Positions 39,449 through 49,310 of a stretch of DNA of 64,000 bases are shown here, one piece after another (the first letter of the stretch is position 1; each line of letters opens with the position of its first letter). A model generated the notes under the pieces. The model saw nothing but the letters and a program-made list of their open reading frames with translations. It was not told the DNA's origin and ran no database searches. The stretch is from Ricordea florida (lineage: Eukaryota; Cnidaria; Anthozoa; Corallimorpharia; Ricordeidae), in the NCBI GenBank assembly GCA_949710005.1, contig OX453273.1:6802706-6866705 (forward strand). Direction: 5' to 3'. Position numbers and translations under genes: made by a program.

Positions 39449-39580
39449 GATGAGTGTTTGGATGTACAGTGTCATTCCTTTAAGACGATTTTGATCGCAT
39501 TTTGGAATCCTGCACGCGTGCAGGATTTTTTGTGTTTTTGGTCTTGAAGTGCTGCGCCAGAACTGTCGTTTCCCCCTACT
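39317..39580 (-). repeat. Virus right terminal inverted repeat
   Basis: Reverse complement of 23552-23815 with few differences. It contains the PolB start codon and the SAP-like N-terminal coding segment. A (CCA)n run coding the Gly stretch lies immediately inside it (39299-39323). Confidence 0.9.
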
Positions 39581-40516
39581 TAAGCTGTCCGCTGTGTCAC
39601 AAACTAGTTGCGCTCGTCTCGTCAAAGTCTTTATAGTCGTGGCTTTGTGTGAAGTCGGGTTGTAGGATGATTGGTCAAGTAATCTGTCGGTATGTGTCGG
39701 TTTTCTGTATACTCTCGTTCGCAGTTCGTTGTTGTCGCGGCTTACCAAACAGTCTAGAAAAGGAAGTTTTCCATTTTCTTCGATCTCTTTAGTAAACTGG
39801 ATGTCGGCGTTCTGTTCGTTAAGGTGGTCGTGAAAACCGTCAATTTCGTCTTTGTGAACGGCGGTAAAGGTGTCGTCAACGTAGCGAAACCAAAGCGGTA
39901 TCGTCTGTCGGTAAGTTGCAAGGGCACGTTCCTCCACGTGTTGCATCACAATTTCCGCGACAACAAAGAAACAGGCGACCCCATGGCTGTTCCATGTAAC
40001 TGTTTGTAGTGTTTACCGTTGTACTGAAAGTACGTCGACGTAAGGCAAAGGTTCAGTAAGTCCATGATGTCTTCTGTCGGTAACGGAAGTTTAACTGTAG
40101 ATTGCTGTATAGCTGTCTCGGTACACTGTAATGCTAGTTGAAGTGGAATACTGGTGAACAGTGACTTCACATCAAAAGACAAAAGGTTGTAGTCGTCAGG
40201 TATCTGTGCTGTCTTAATAGCGTCAATAAAGTTCTCCGTACATTGTAGTTTAGATCTTGATTTGTTAGTTAGGGGTTGCAGTATGGTCGTCAAGTACTTG
40301 GACAGTTGATACGTAGGGGATCCACAGAATGACACTATAGGTCTCATCGGTATACCAGGTTTGTGCAGTTTAGGTAGTCCGTAAAGTCTCGGTGCTTGTG
40401 GTACTGAGCACCTCAGTCGGTAGTAGCGTTGAGTATCAATAGCGTCAGTCTTTTTAAGCGTAAGTATTTTGCTGTTAAGTTTACGTTGAAGTGCTGGCGT
40501 CGGGTCGCGTTTAAGC
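39581..40516 (-). pseudogene. PLE copy A, 5' part (reverse transcriptase half)
   Basis: This is the proximal part of the PLE split by the virus, minus strand, encoding RT blocks up to KTLTRRAQLVCDTADSL. At the active site it reads RYVDDTF where copy B has RYVDDIF. A short rearrangement after GSPVS shifts the frame at about 39948. From there the frame runs on into the virus terminal repeat and PolB. Confidence 0.85.
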
Positions 40517-40562
40517 TCTTCGTAAGTTTGTTTGTCGTAAACAAGTGCTTAAACGCGACCCG
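40501..40562. repeat. Head-to-head junction of the two PLE copies
   Basis: CGGGTCGCGTTTAAGC at 40501-40516 and its complement at 40547-40562 face each other across a 30-nt spacer. Both copies are 5'-truncated at the same base, making a large palindrome with 1.8-kb arms. Confidence 0.9.
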
Positions 40563-42107
40563 ACGCCAGCACTTCAACGTAAACTTAACAGCAAAATACT
40601 TACGCTTAAAAAGACTGACGCTATTGATACTCAACGCTACTACCGACTGAGGTGCTCAGTACCACAAGCACCGAGACTTTACGGACTACCTAAACTGCAC
40701 AAACCTGGTATACCGATGAGACCTATAGTGTCATTCTGTGGATCCCCTACGTATCAACTGTCCAAGTACTTGACGACCATACTGCAACCCCTAACTAACA
40801 AATCAAGATCTAAACTACAATGTACGGAGAACTTTATTGACGCTATTAAGACAGCACAGATACCTGACGACTACAACCTTTTGTCTTTTGATGTGAAGTC
40901 ACTGTTCACCAGTATTCCACTTCAACTAGCATTACAGTGTACCGAGACAGCTATACAGCAATCTACAGTTAAACTTCCGTTACCGACAGAAGACATCATG
41001 GACTTACTGAACCTTTGCCTTACGTCGACGTACTTTCAGTACAACGGTAAACACTACAAACAGTTACATGGAACAGCCATGGGGTCGCCTGTTTCTGTTG
41101 TTGTCGCGGAAATTGTGATGCAACACGTGGAGGAACGTGCCCTTGCAACTTACCGACAGACGATACCGCTTTGGTTTCGCTACGTTGACGACATCTTTAC
41201 CGCCGTTCACAAAGACGAAATTGACGGTTTTCACGACCACCTTAACGAACAGAACGCCGACATCCAGTTTACTAAAGAGATCGAAGAAAATGGAAAACTT
41301 CCTTTTCTAGACTGTTTGGTAAGCCGCGACAACAACGAACTGCGAACGAGAGTATACAGAAAACCGACACATACCGACAGATTACTTGACCAATCATCCT
41401 ACAACCCGACTTCACACAAAGCCACGACTATAAAGACTTTGACGAGACGAGCGCAACTAGTTTGTGACACAGCGGACAGCTTACGTGACGAAAACAGTTA
41501 CCTAGAACGTGTCTTTCACAAAAACAATTATAACGCTGACTTTGTTAGACGAAACATTTACCGACCTACTGAAACTGACGCAACGAACAGGAACCCAACA
41601 CCGGTTACTACAGTGACTATACCTTACATTAAGGGCACTTCTGAAATCATCTCACGGATCCTACAGCCCTACAGCATCCGTGTAGCCCACAAACCTACAA
41701 TCACCTTACGACATTTACTGACCAAGGTAAAAGACAAGGTCGAACCTAACAACAGACAGGGAGCAGTTTACAAGATCAAATGCTCCGACTGCCAGGCTTC
41801 TTACATTGGTGAGACTGGCAGAAACCTTAACACGAGACTGACTGAACACAAACGAGCCACAAGAAATGGTGATACCAACAATCATATTGCTGTACATCAT
41901 CAACTGACAAACCACAACATTGACTGGGACTCTGCCCATTGCTTAACCTACAGTACAAACTATTTTCAACGACTGACTCTGGAAAGCTGGTACACCAACT
42001 TGGAACGAACACCTCTTAACAGATGTCAACAACTACCGGCGCCTTACAAACGACTTATCCATGACGAAAACAAAACCGACAAACGGACTTCTAACAAACC
42101 GACATAA
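40545..42107 (+). CDS. PLE copy B: reverse transcriptase plus GIY-YIG endonuclease
   Basis: A 520-codon uninterrupted frame of a Penelope-like retroelement. RT blocks are PRLYGLPKLHKPG, RPIVSFCGSPTYQLSKYL, LLSFDVKSLFTSIPL, GTAMGSPVS and WFRYVDDIFTAVH (YVDD). A linker and a GIY-YIG nuclease follow (GAVYKIKCSDCQASYIGETG...RLTEHKRATRNG). It is 5'-truncated relative to full-length PLEs (about 800 residues), so the N-terminal RT part is missing. It is the intact reference for copy A, showing the uninterrupted TAAGC target. Confidence 0.9.
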   Translation: MLKRDPTPALQRKLNSKILTLKKTDAIDTQRYYRLRCSVPQAPRLYGLPKLHKPGIPMRPIVSFCGSPTYQLSKYLTTILQPLTNKSRSKLQCTENFIDAIKTAQIPDDYNLLSFDVKSLFTSIPLQLALQCTETAIQQSTVKLPLPTEDIMDLLNLCLTSTYFQYNGKHYKQLHGTAMGSPVSVVVAEIVMQHVEERALATYRQTIPLWFRYVDDIFTAVHKDEIDGFHDHLNEQNADIQFTKEIEENGKLPFLDCLVSRDNNELRTRVYRKPTHTDRLLDQSSYNPTSHKATTIKTLTRRAQLVCDTADSLRDENSYLERVFHKNNYNADFVRRNIYRPTETDATNRNPTPVTTVTIPYIKGTSEIISRILQPYSIRVAHKPTITLRHLLTKVKDKVEPNNRQGAVYKIKCSDCQASYIGETGRNLNTRLTEHKRATRNGDTNNHIAVHHQLTNHNIDWDSAHCLTYSTNYFQRLTLESWYTNLERTPLNRCQQLPAPYKRLIHDENKTDKRTSNKPT

Positions 42108-42296
42108 TTTGACTAACTATAGACGGACCAAACACCGACCTATTTGACAAACAATAGACGGATCGAAACCGACCAATGACTGGTAACAAACTTTACACGA
42201 GTCTTTCAGCCAATACCATCATGGCTAAACTGACCAATCACGTTTAACAGACCAGACTTATAACATCATCGTCTGACAAACATTATTCACTCGACT

Positions 42297-42328
42297 CTGA
42301 AGATGACTTCCGCTCAGGTTGTCGAAAC
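42297..42328 (+). ncRNA. Hammerhead-ribozyme-like core in PLE 3' region
   Basis: CTGAAGA at 42297-42303 and GAAAC at 42324-42328 are separated by a segment able to pair GAC/GTC. The complement occurs in copy A near 22.70-22.74 kb. PLEs are known to carry hammerhead motifs in their terminal repeats. The flanking stems were not verified. Confidence 0.4.
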
Positions 42329-42390
42329 GTCAGTCACCAACAACAGTTCTTTTCAGAACTACCCTCACCCGGACGATCAAACTAGACGAA

Positions 42391-42592
42391 CTACTGATAC
42401 TCCTGGGTTCAAACCTTTTACTATATTATTATTATTATTGGCGAATACATGAAGTCTGAATGTATGTTGAATGCGAGAAATCCGGACGAGTTGCCCAAAA
42501 GATTCACGGAAAGCAATTTTCTTCCCCCTCTTCGAAGATCTAAAATTGAGATAATTATGAGAGTACAATAAGTCTACGAGTATCCATAAAGA
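42391..42592. other. Short intronic stretch
   Basis: It contains an ATT microsatellite at about 42424-42440. Nothing else was recognised. Confidence 0.4.
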
Positions 42593-42663
42593 TCAGCAAG
42601 CCTTTTCGTACCAGTAAAGGAAATAAATACAGGTAAGCAATAGTTCGGTATAACAACAATAAT

Positions 42664-43187
42664 TTAAACGGAAACAAATCTTTGACCGGTCCAAGTGTCC
42701 ACAGTATGCGACTCGTCCACGATTATTGCACACATATTCTGATGGAACAGTGAGGCTGTTTTTTTCAATGAGAAAAGAAATGGCTTGGATAAAACCTCTT
42801 CTGCAGAAGCAAATATGAGTTGATATTTGCAGGACTCTATATCTTCCAAACGACAATCCGTGAGTGCAGCTGCTGTCAATCCCATTGACGAGGCTTCTGC
42901 TAACTGATCGTAGACGATACTTTGAAGCGGACACACGACAACCGCGCTCGAAGGTTTCCCCGTCATTATTTGTTTGACGAGTACCAACATCTGAAATATT
43001 AAGTTTTTCCCAAAGCCAGTGCGTGGGTAGCACTGCCAACAGATCTTTTCCGGCTACCAGTGTGGAAATTGCGTCTTTTTGCTCCGTTCGTAATTCGCAA
43101 GACATTCCAAGTTCACATAAATGCTTGAGAGATTCCTCGAGAGCGGAATCGAAACTAACGACATCACTTTCGACAGAGTCCGCCATG
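42664..43187 (-). pseudogene. RecQ-like helicase fragment, frameshifted
   Basis: The frame from MADSVESDVV (43187) contains CELRTEQKDAISTLVAGKDL and the start of motif I (LAVLPT). A 4-nt insertion then shifts the frame before GFGKNLIFQ-type residues. The continuation (42990-42664) has VVVCPLQSIVYDQ (motif Ia) and CAIIVDESHTVDTW (DEAH-like motif II) and then ends abruptly. Only the first helicase lobe is present. This is probably a retrocopy or gene relic in the PRDM9-like intron. Confidence 0.65.
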
Positions 43188-43257
43188 TTTCTTACCCGCA
43201 CGAACGAAACGAAATTGACTGACAGATAATTGACAGGCAGGGTCAAGCCGCACCAAT

Positions 43258-43290
43258 CAGAAACTCCGTTCGTGGGCGAACGGAGTTTCC
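43258..43290. repeat. 13-bp perfect hairpin
   Basis: GAAACTCCGTTCG / TGGG / CGAACGGAGTTTC, just upstream of the RecQ-like fragment on its strand. Confidence 0.6.
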
Positions 43291-43553
43291 GAAAAGAACA
43301 ATGACCTCGGACAGGCGAGATTTTCTTCGCCCCACCCCCTCCCCTATCCTTCGTCTTGCCTATCGCTCACCCCCTTGGTAAAACTTTCTTTCTCTCCCCA
43401 GTCTTCCACTGCATGAAAAATTCAAGATGGCGCTGTGAGCGCTCCCTCGAAAAAATCTCGCCTGCTCTGCAGGCTAGGACTGAATAGACTTTCAATTTAT
43501 CATTCTTAGAATTTTGCTAATCTTTAATAATAATGCTATTGTATTTTAAATAC

Positions 43554-43828
43554 CTCCCACATATAGCTCGTGTTTGTTTCATCTGTGATATCTTTCCATC
43601 CAACCTTTTTTCCCTTGTACGGACCAAACCTCACACGTTTTGGTATGAAGGTAGTGCTGAAAACCCCCAATCCTGCACCAGGAATGGAAGAACGGCGAAT
43701 CTCAAGTTTACTGGGAAGAGTAGCTCTCGCACACGATAATTCAGAGTCCCAATGTGTGTCGTCAATAACCTGCAGGGCACCATGTTCTGGGCAATCTCCG
43801 TAATGCAATTCCTGACACTCTTCGCAGA
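43554..43828 (-). CDS. PRDM9-like gene, first SET-domain exon
   Basis: Acceptor TTATTTGCAG before 43828, donor GTATTT after 43554. The exon encodes CEECQELHYGDCPEHG, the knuckle preceding the SET domain in PRDM7/9. It continues with LPSKLEIRRSSIPGAGLGVF, FGPYKGKKVGWKDI and NTSYMWE, the first half of the PR/SET fold. Phase 2 at entry joins the upstream exon ending ...DHYIF, and phase 0 at exit joins exon 11557-11302 (...YMWE|VVKDGKF). Together they give a contiguous SET domain of normal length. Minus strand throughout. Confidence 0.85.
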
Positions 43829-44218
43829 CTGCAAATAAGACAAAGGTAGTCATCTAACTCAGTTTTTTGTGGAATATGGCGTCCGAACGAGTAAGTAGAA
43901 GAGAGAGGGAGGGAGAGCTTGGATTTGCTTTTTCCTAGTCTGCTAGTTTGTCCGTGACCATGCTTAAAATACATCTGTCACAAATTCTTCTTGTTCAACA
44001 TAATCATTTCAATTATTTTTCAACTAGACTATATGCTATAAATCATATATCCGGCGTTCTACGAATAGAGACGTAGATTTGACCTTGACTCGGTATTCAC
44101 GCGATTTGGCCTGAAAATGTTGGTACATGAACTGCTTGAAAATAATGGCATTTTCAGCAAAGAACTGAGGCTAAACATTTCACTGAACCTCGATAATTCA
44201 TTTTATTGGACAACTTAC

Positions 44219-44424
44219 AAATGTAGTGGTCGTCATCTGGCACCTCTGCCTCACAATAGAAGTGTCTGTTTCCTCTAGTGGCATATTGATAACTTTGTTT
44301 CGTCGAGGATTCTGACCCGTTAGCTCTCGTCCCTAATGTGATGTTGTTTAGGCCCGACATATCGTCCACTTTCTCTGCCAATCGACCCAGATCTTCAAAT
44401 GCAGTCGCACTTCCATTCTTTGCC
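44219..44424 (-). CDS. PRDM9-like gene, exon upstream of SET
   Basis: Donor GTAAGT after 44219; the acceptor is near 44424 (TTTCAAAG, alternative a few bases away). The encoded text LGRLAEKVDDMSGLNNITLG is followed by FYCEAEVPDDDHYI. The latter joins the next exon to give an acidic DDDHYIFCEEC stretch equivalent to the PRDM9 sequence before its first zinc knuckle. No KRAB or SSXRD was recognised here. Confidence 0.65.
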
Positions 44425-44446
44425 TTTGAAAGAACGGGACACGGAT

Positions 44447-44449
<3 letters not shown>

Positions 44450-44479
<30 letters not shown>
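44450..44479. repeat. (TA)n microsatellite
   Basis: Uninterrupted TA dinucleotides, next to the left end of the palindromic PLE relic. Confidence 0.85.
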
Positions 44480-44483
<4 letters not shown>

Positions 44484-46131
44484 GTTAAAAAGCGACCGAA
44501 AATGGACAACTTTTGGTTTAAAAAGATAAAAAGTAGATAAAACTTTATAAAACGTTTCGGTCTCTCGACATTCGTCAGTTACAAAAAGTGCATAAACAGC
44601 TCACAACTTAAATACGATTTTCACAACAATGAATGATAGACAAATTACATACCAAATGGAAAGAAACAATAGGTGCGCAAAAACGTGAAACAGCTACAAC
44701 AAGTTAGATTGGAAACAATTAAACTAGGAACAAAAGCTATGTAATTGCCACAGCGCAACAGGTTCCCCAGCAGGAGCCTCTGCATCACCAAACACGCCGG
44801 TATCATAACAAAATCCCCAAGGAGGGCCGTTAAACAATTTCCCAACCAGGAGCCTTTGAATGACCCAGGTAGTACAAAAATATCAGAATCCCTGAGCGCT
44901 GAAACGACCTCAATTAACGACTTTAATTATTTATTTAGTGTACACAACGGTTGGTTAAAAATTTTCGCAATAAAAATGCAACTCAAGAAAATCACAAACC
45001 ATCGCCCAAACTCGGTAAGATTTCCCTACAGGTCCCTACTTCATTATGCATTCTGTAATTATATTCTTTCTTTCTTCGAACACAAAAAAATATTTGCACG
45101 TGCATTACACCAGACAAGACAGCTTCAGCATGCATAATAAAGTAGGGACCTGTGCGGAAATCTTATCCCAAAGTCTGCCATAAATACGTTTTACCAGTTT
45201 GTGCTCAAACAAACTGGTAAAACGTATTTTGTTCGACAGAAACTCTCGTGCAATTTATCCAATGTGATCTATTTGGTTCATTGCAAGAAATGCAATCACC
45301 AGTATGTAGGCTCGACTACAACGGAATTTAAAGTGAGATTTAGAAATCACAAATCTTCTACGAAAACAAAGAAAAAAACCTTTCAAAAACATTTCAATGT
45401 AAAGCACGTCCAAAAATACTGTACCAGCACGTCCAAAAATACTGAATACTTACTAATTACAAAAGAAGCATACTGGTGTGCGCAGTTATTTTCTCTTTCA
45501 CCTTTTGGGCTTAACAAAAGACATGAATTTCATTCTTCAAATCGTATCCACTATACTTAATTTTGCGGACTTTGGGCAATGGCTTGTGATTTTCTTGAGT
45601 TGCATTTTTATTGCGAAAATTTTGTTAACCAATCGTTGTGTACGCACTAAATAAATAATTACGGTCGTTAATTGTGGTCGTTTCAGCGCTCAGGGACCCC
45701 TTTAAGGATTCTGTTATTTTTGTACTAGCTGGGTCATTCAAAGGCTCCTGGTTGGGAAATTATTAATTACTGTTTAACGGCCCTCCTTGGGGATTTTGTT
45801 ATGATACCGGCGTAATTGGTGATGCAGAGGCGCCTGTTGGGGAGCCTGTTGCGCTGTGGCAATTACATAGCTTTTGTTACTAGTTTAATTGTTTCTAATC
45901 TAACTTGTTGTAGCTGTTTCACGTTTTTGCGCACCTATTGTTTTTTCCCATTTGGTGTGTAACTTGTCTATCATTCATTGTTGTGTAAATCGTATTTAAG
46001 TTGTGAACTGTCTATATACTGTTTGTAACTGACGAATGTCGAGAGACCGAAACGTTTTATAAAGTATTATCTATTTTTTATCTTTTTAAACCAAAAGTTG
46101 TCCATTTTCGGTCGCTTTTTAACAAGTTTAT
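44480..46131. mobile_element. Palindromic PLE relic with GIY-YIG remnant
   Basis: Arms of about 0.55 kb (44480-45010 and 45565-46131) are reverse complements, beginning AGTTAAAAAGCGACCGAAAA and ending with its partner. The centre encodes a GIY-YIG domain (see next entry). Each arm has a CTGACGA...GTC-GAGA-GAC...GAAAC motif, like a hammerhead core (44554-44578 minus, 46029-46053 plus). Inverted terminal modules around a PLE nuclease remnant fit a decayed PLE. Confidence 0.75.
45201..45560 (+). pseudogene. PLE GIY-YIG endonuclease fragment
   Basis: NVIYLVHCKKCNHQYVGSTT and EFKVRFRNHKS form a GIY-YIG core (Y...CxxC...YVGST, R...H). The RT domain is missing and a short internal duplication (CCAAAAATACTG) is present. 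Confidence 0.7.
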
Positions 46132-46526
46132 AATATTATTCACCGAACCGGGACTGTGAATCCTCGTGATCGTTTTGGTTTACATCTTTTTTGGCTCGGG
46201 AAGCATTTTTAACCGTCTATATTATATATGTATATATATGTATAGATTTTTTTTCTTAAGGATAGCTAGAAATAAGTATTTTTGCTGGTAAGAATTCCCA
46301 AAACGAACCGACCAAGACCGGAAAATCAACCATGATAGCATTTCTCTTTTTTTTCTTGAGACGGGCAATAATAATAATAACTTTATCGTTACGTTATCTG
46401 CACCGGTACCTGAAGAAACACCCACTTTATAGCACACGAGGTGCTAGTTTGACCGAGCATTAATTAATAATTGATTACAATAAGACTTTACGAAGGTCAA
46501 CCACACCACCGGGGTCTATTTTGCGG

Positions 46527-46640
46527 TTCAATTTTATCCTTGGTTTACATTTTATTTTCGTTTGTTTCAAACTCATTGTCATACATTACCATGTCAAAAA
46601 CAAAGGAAAGCAAAATTTAAACCAAGGATAAAATTGAACA
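46527..46640. repeat. Short palindromic repeat
   Basis: GTTCAATTTTATCCTTGGTT at 46527 pairs with ACCAAGGATAAAATTGAAC at about 46620-46639. Confidence 0.6.
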
Positions 46641-46824
46641 GCAACATGTACATCCTCTACTCTTTTCAAACAGTTTTGTGGATCTATTAGAGCAGTGCTG
46701 TGAGACGGGGCCTTCGGTTTTTCGTCCTTATCCGAGAAGAGTAGAATGCCTAACCATCTGCAGATGTCATAGCAAAGGAAGCACATTCTCCTTAGTTTTT
46801 AAGACCTTGAGCGTTGGTCCGGCC

Positions 46825-46920
46825 ATAGTTAGTCTACTAACTATGGTCCGGCCGAGTTTTGAACTCGCAACCGCCAGCTCGACAGGCCGGTGCTCAACCA
46901 ACTGAGTCAACCGGGCGGCA
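46825..46920 (-). mobile_element. tRNA-like SINE head
   Basis: The minus strand has CCGCCCGGTTGACTCAGTTG...GAGCACCGG (box-A-like) and GGTTGCGAGTTCAAAACTC (box B). The clover-leaf is imperfect and there is no proper acceptor stem, so I call it tRNA-derived and not a tRNA gene. Confidence 0.6.
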
Positions 46921-47339
46921 AAGTGTGCTAGGAACCCTTTAAAACGCCGGGCTTTTTTCTTTCCGTCGGGATACTTGATAAAAGTCGTTTACACTGTGAC
47001 AATAGCGTCAACTATATATTTGACATCATGAAACCCAACATGGCAGCGTGCGGAAAAATCAAAAAGGGAAACGTGCGAGAAATATGTCCAGTTTATAGTA
47101 AGAGCAAAAATCTGGCTAATTTAAATCTTATTCATTTAAGACGGGAGGTTTCTGATAACAGCCAAAATTCTGTTAGTAATACAATTAAGGACACACCTTT
47201 AAACTGCTACGTGTGTTTTCCTTATTTTGCATCATTTCAGGAACTATTTGAGGTCTCTTTTGGAAATCTGTAAGATACGAAAATTGAAAAAAATTAGTGT
47301 TTCAGCACTAAGTCGATTAACGCCTTTTACTACACGAAT

Positions 47340-47605
47340 TGCATGCAAATGTGGTCCGGGTTCGATTCCTGGTCCCGGCGTCATATGTGGGCTGAGCTTT
47401 TTGGTTCTCTACTCTGCTCCAAGAGGTTTTTCTCCGGGTTCTCCGAATTTACCCTCTCCACAAAACCAACATTTAATTTTATTTAATATGATTTGATTTC
47501 AATTCATTTGTGTTTTTCAGTGTCCCAAATTAGAACGTCAGTGCTAGATAGAGTTTAAACTTAAATATAGCTCATTATCGTTATTATTATTATTATTATT
47601 ATTAT
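47340..47605 (+). mobile_element. tRNA-derived SINE, 5'-truncated
   Basis: Begins at the B box (GGGTTCGATTCCTGG) and continues with the same body as the 12.82-kb copy, ending in a long (TTA)n tail at 47578-47605. Confidence 0.75.
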
Positions 47606-48587
47606 GGCCTTCTCAAAACCAAAATAATGCGACAAGAAGAGAAATGCCTTTGATTTTTTTATTTTGTTGATAACAAAATTTTTGCAAGAATGAAAAAGGT
47701 TAGGAGTCCGCAGGGTGTAGTGTTATATTAGGGACCTTAAGACTGAGGTTTTTCCTCGTTTCCCTCAAACCGCAAACGGTAAAAAGTCACGTGACTCCAA
47801 TCTTGCCGTCGCGTTTGACCGGTTAGAGGTTCAGGTTTCAACTTCGCGGACGGTGTCTAGCGGTAACTGATTTACGGCAGGGTTTTTCGCCAGTTTTACG
47901 AACATAAAGCCACGTTCGAGCTTCAAATTCGCTTTCTTTGAAGATCCATCTCGATGACTAGGAGGTCAGTCGGGAGATTACAAGAATTACCAGCCGCATT
48001 ACTTAGCCGCATTATTACGAAGACATTTGAAGGTCACAATGGTTTTAAAGTTATATCACAGCTGACAATGAAACATAATTATCATGTTCATTAAATATCA
48101 GAACTCTCAGTTAATGTATTTTGACAAGTAGTGCTGATTTCCAAATCATACTACTACCGTCACATCGGATGCCTTGATAAAACTAGCCCTCAAATCTTAA
48201 AGCTAGATTTTGCAAATACGGCGAACGTCAGTTAAGTCAGTGATACGATGTGGGCTTAACTGTTAAACGAATTCAGCTCCTTAAACGGCCGAATTTGAAG
48301 TTCAATGTCGTTTCAAAAACTGATCACACTTTATTCATCGGTCTGTGAAATTCTCGAATTAGACTTAATTTGAGTTTTTCTAGTATCCAGGACGTTTTTT
48401 TCAATATTAAGCTTTTTCATTCAAGCAAATCTTAAATCATTGACCATGCTGTTGTCTGATAATAATAATAGTTCAAAATGGACATGTGACTCAGTCTTAG
48501 TTACTTGTTTTAGATCGCAACTTATTGGGAAAATTCGAATTCCACATCTTGGTTTCAAAGTTATATTACAGGGAGGGACCAAAACAT
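47606..48587. other. Non-coding stretch, nothing recognised
   Basis: No exon or repeat end could be supported. Confidence 0.4.
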
Positions 48588-48814
48588 TCAGACAAAGCTG
48601 CCATAACCTGGTATGAATCTTTTCATCATTTTTTTGCGCTGTCTAATTTCTTCTGATCCGGGCACCCAATCGTCATCACTATCGACACTGCTATCACTTG
48701 AACTCTCCTCATCATCAGTCAGAGTCCTTGCGCTTGGCTTACATGTTGTCCTTGATCTAGAGGAATTGCACACGGAGGTGAAGAGGCGTGGTGGAGCAGT
48801 TGGAACAGGAAGTC
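48588..48814 (-). CDS. Candidate exon 2 of a minus-strand gene (acidic Ser/Asp-rich)
   Basis: An acceptor (TTTTCAAAG before 48814) gives exactly the phase required by the donor at 50560. The exon encodes LPVPTAPPRLFTS, then a Ser/Asp-rich acidic segment (DDEESSSDSSVDSDDDWVPG) and a basic end (RQRKKMMKRF), reaching a stop at 48588. A weak donor (CCAG|GTTATG) precedes the stop. It may be the upstream part of the PRDM9-like gene or a separate gene. Confidence 0.4.
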
Positions 48815-49177
48815 CTTTGAAAATCAAGGATAATAGTCAGTTTGGCAAGAGTTCTTGGTATCGTCTTCGATCTGAAGTACCATGCAGATTTCTTTGCCAT
48901 AAAATCTTTTATATATCTAGGTGTGTTTTAGAGAACCTACTTGCAGAATGCAAGGTAACTTTTAGGCCTAAAGCAGGGCGATGCGCTGTTCGTTTGAGTC
49001 TGGTGCTCTTGTTTTGTCGGGAGTGGGGTGGGAGAATTTTGGTTTTAAGGCTAAACATCTCTGCTATTTGATTCAATTTCACATCTCAGTAGTTTCAGTC
49101 TGTAATCAAAGCTTCCGTGAGGTACTTTATTTTGTCTGTGGACCCTAGAAAGAAGGTCTCAATGTTTGATGACTTTT

Positions 49178-49310
49178 ACGGCTAACGGTTAATATTTTTG
49201 GCTGTTTTACGGCTAACAGTTAGTATTTTTTACGGCTAACGGCTAAAATTTTTCAATATTTACGGCTAACGGCTAATTTTTTTGTCCGTTTTACGGCTAA
49301 CGGTTAACCC
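49178..49310. repeat. Degenerate TACGGCTAACGG tandem repeat
   Basis: Five spaced copies of TTTACGGCTAACGGYTAA-like text, separated by T-rich spacers. Confidence 0.75.

Larger units (their letters stand above)
23552..39580. mobile_element. Endogenous Polinton-like DNA virus, complete 16,029 bp
   Basis: Terminal inverted repeats of about 264 bp (23552-23815 and 39317-39580) start AGTAGGGGG and end CCCCCTACT, the 5'-AG/CT-3' termini of Polintons/Mavericks. TAAGC flanks both ends (23547-23551 and 39581-39585) and occurs once in the uninterrupted PLE copy B, so the insertion is exact. Inside are PolB, a DD35E integrase, an A32-type ATPase, capsid candidates, membrane proteins and a TFIIB-like gene. 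All are on the minus strand except the integrase and the left-end zinc-repeat gene. No adenain-like protease was recognised. Several genes carry single frameshifts. Confidence 0.92.

Noticed and set aside
35615..39949. Reverse transcriptase-PolB fusion as a real viral gene
   Set aside because: The join lies exactly at the virus terminal repeat and target duplication. PolB has its own start within the repeat, so the fusion is best seen as an insertion accident.
46825..46920. Possible functional tRNA gene
   Set aside because: A and B boxes are recognisable but the acceptor stem and anticodon arm do not form properly. It is better explained as a SINE head.
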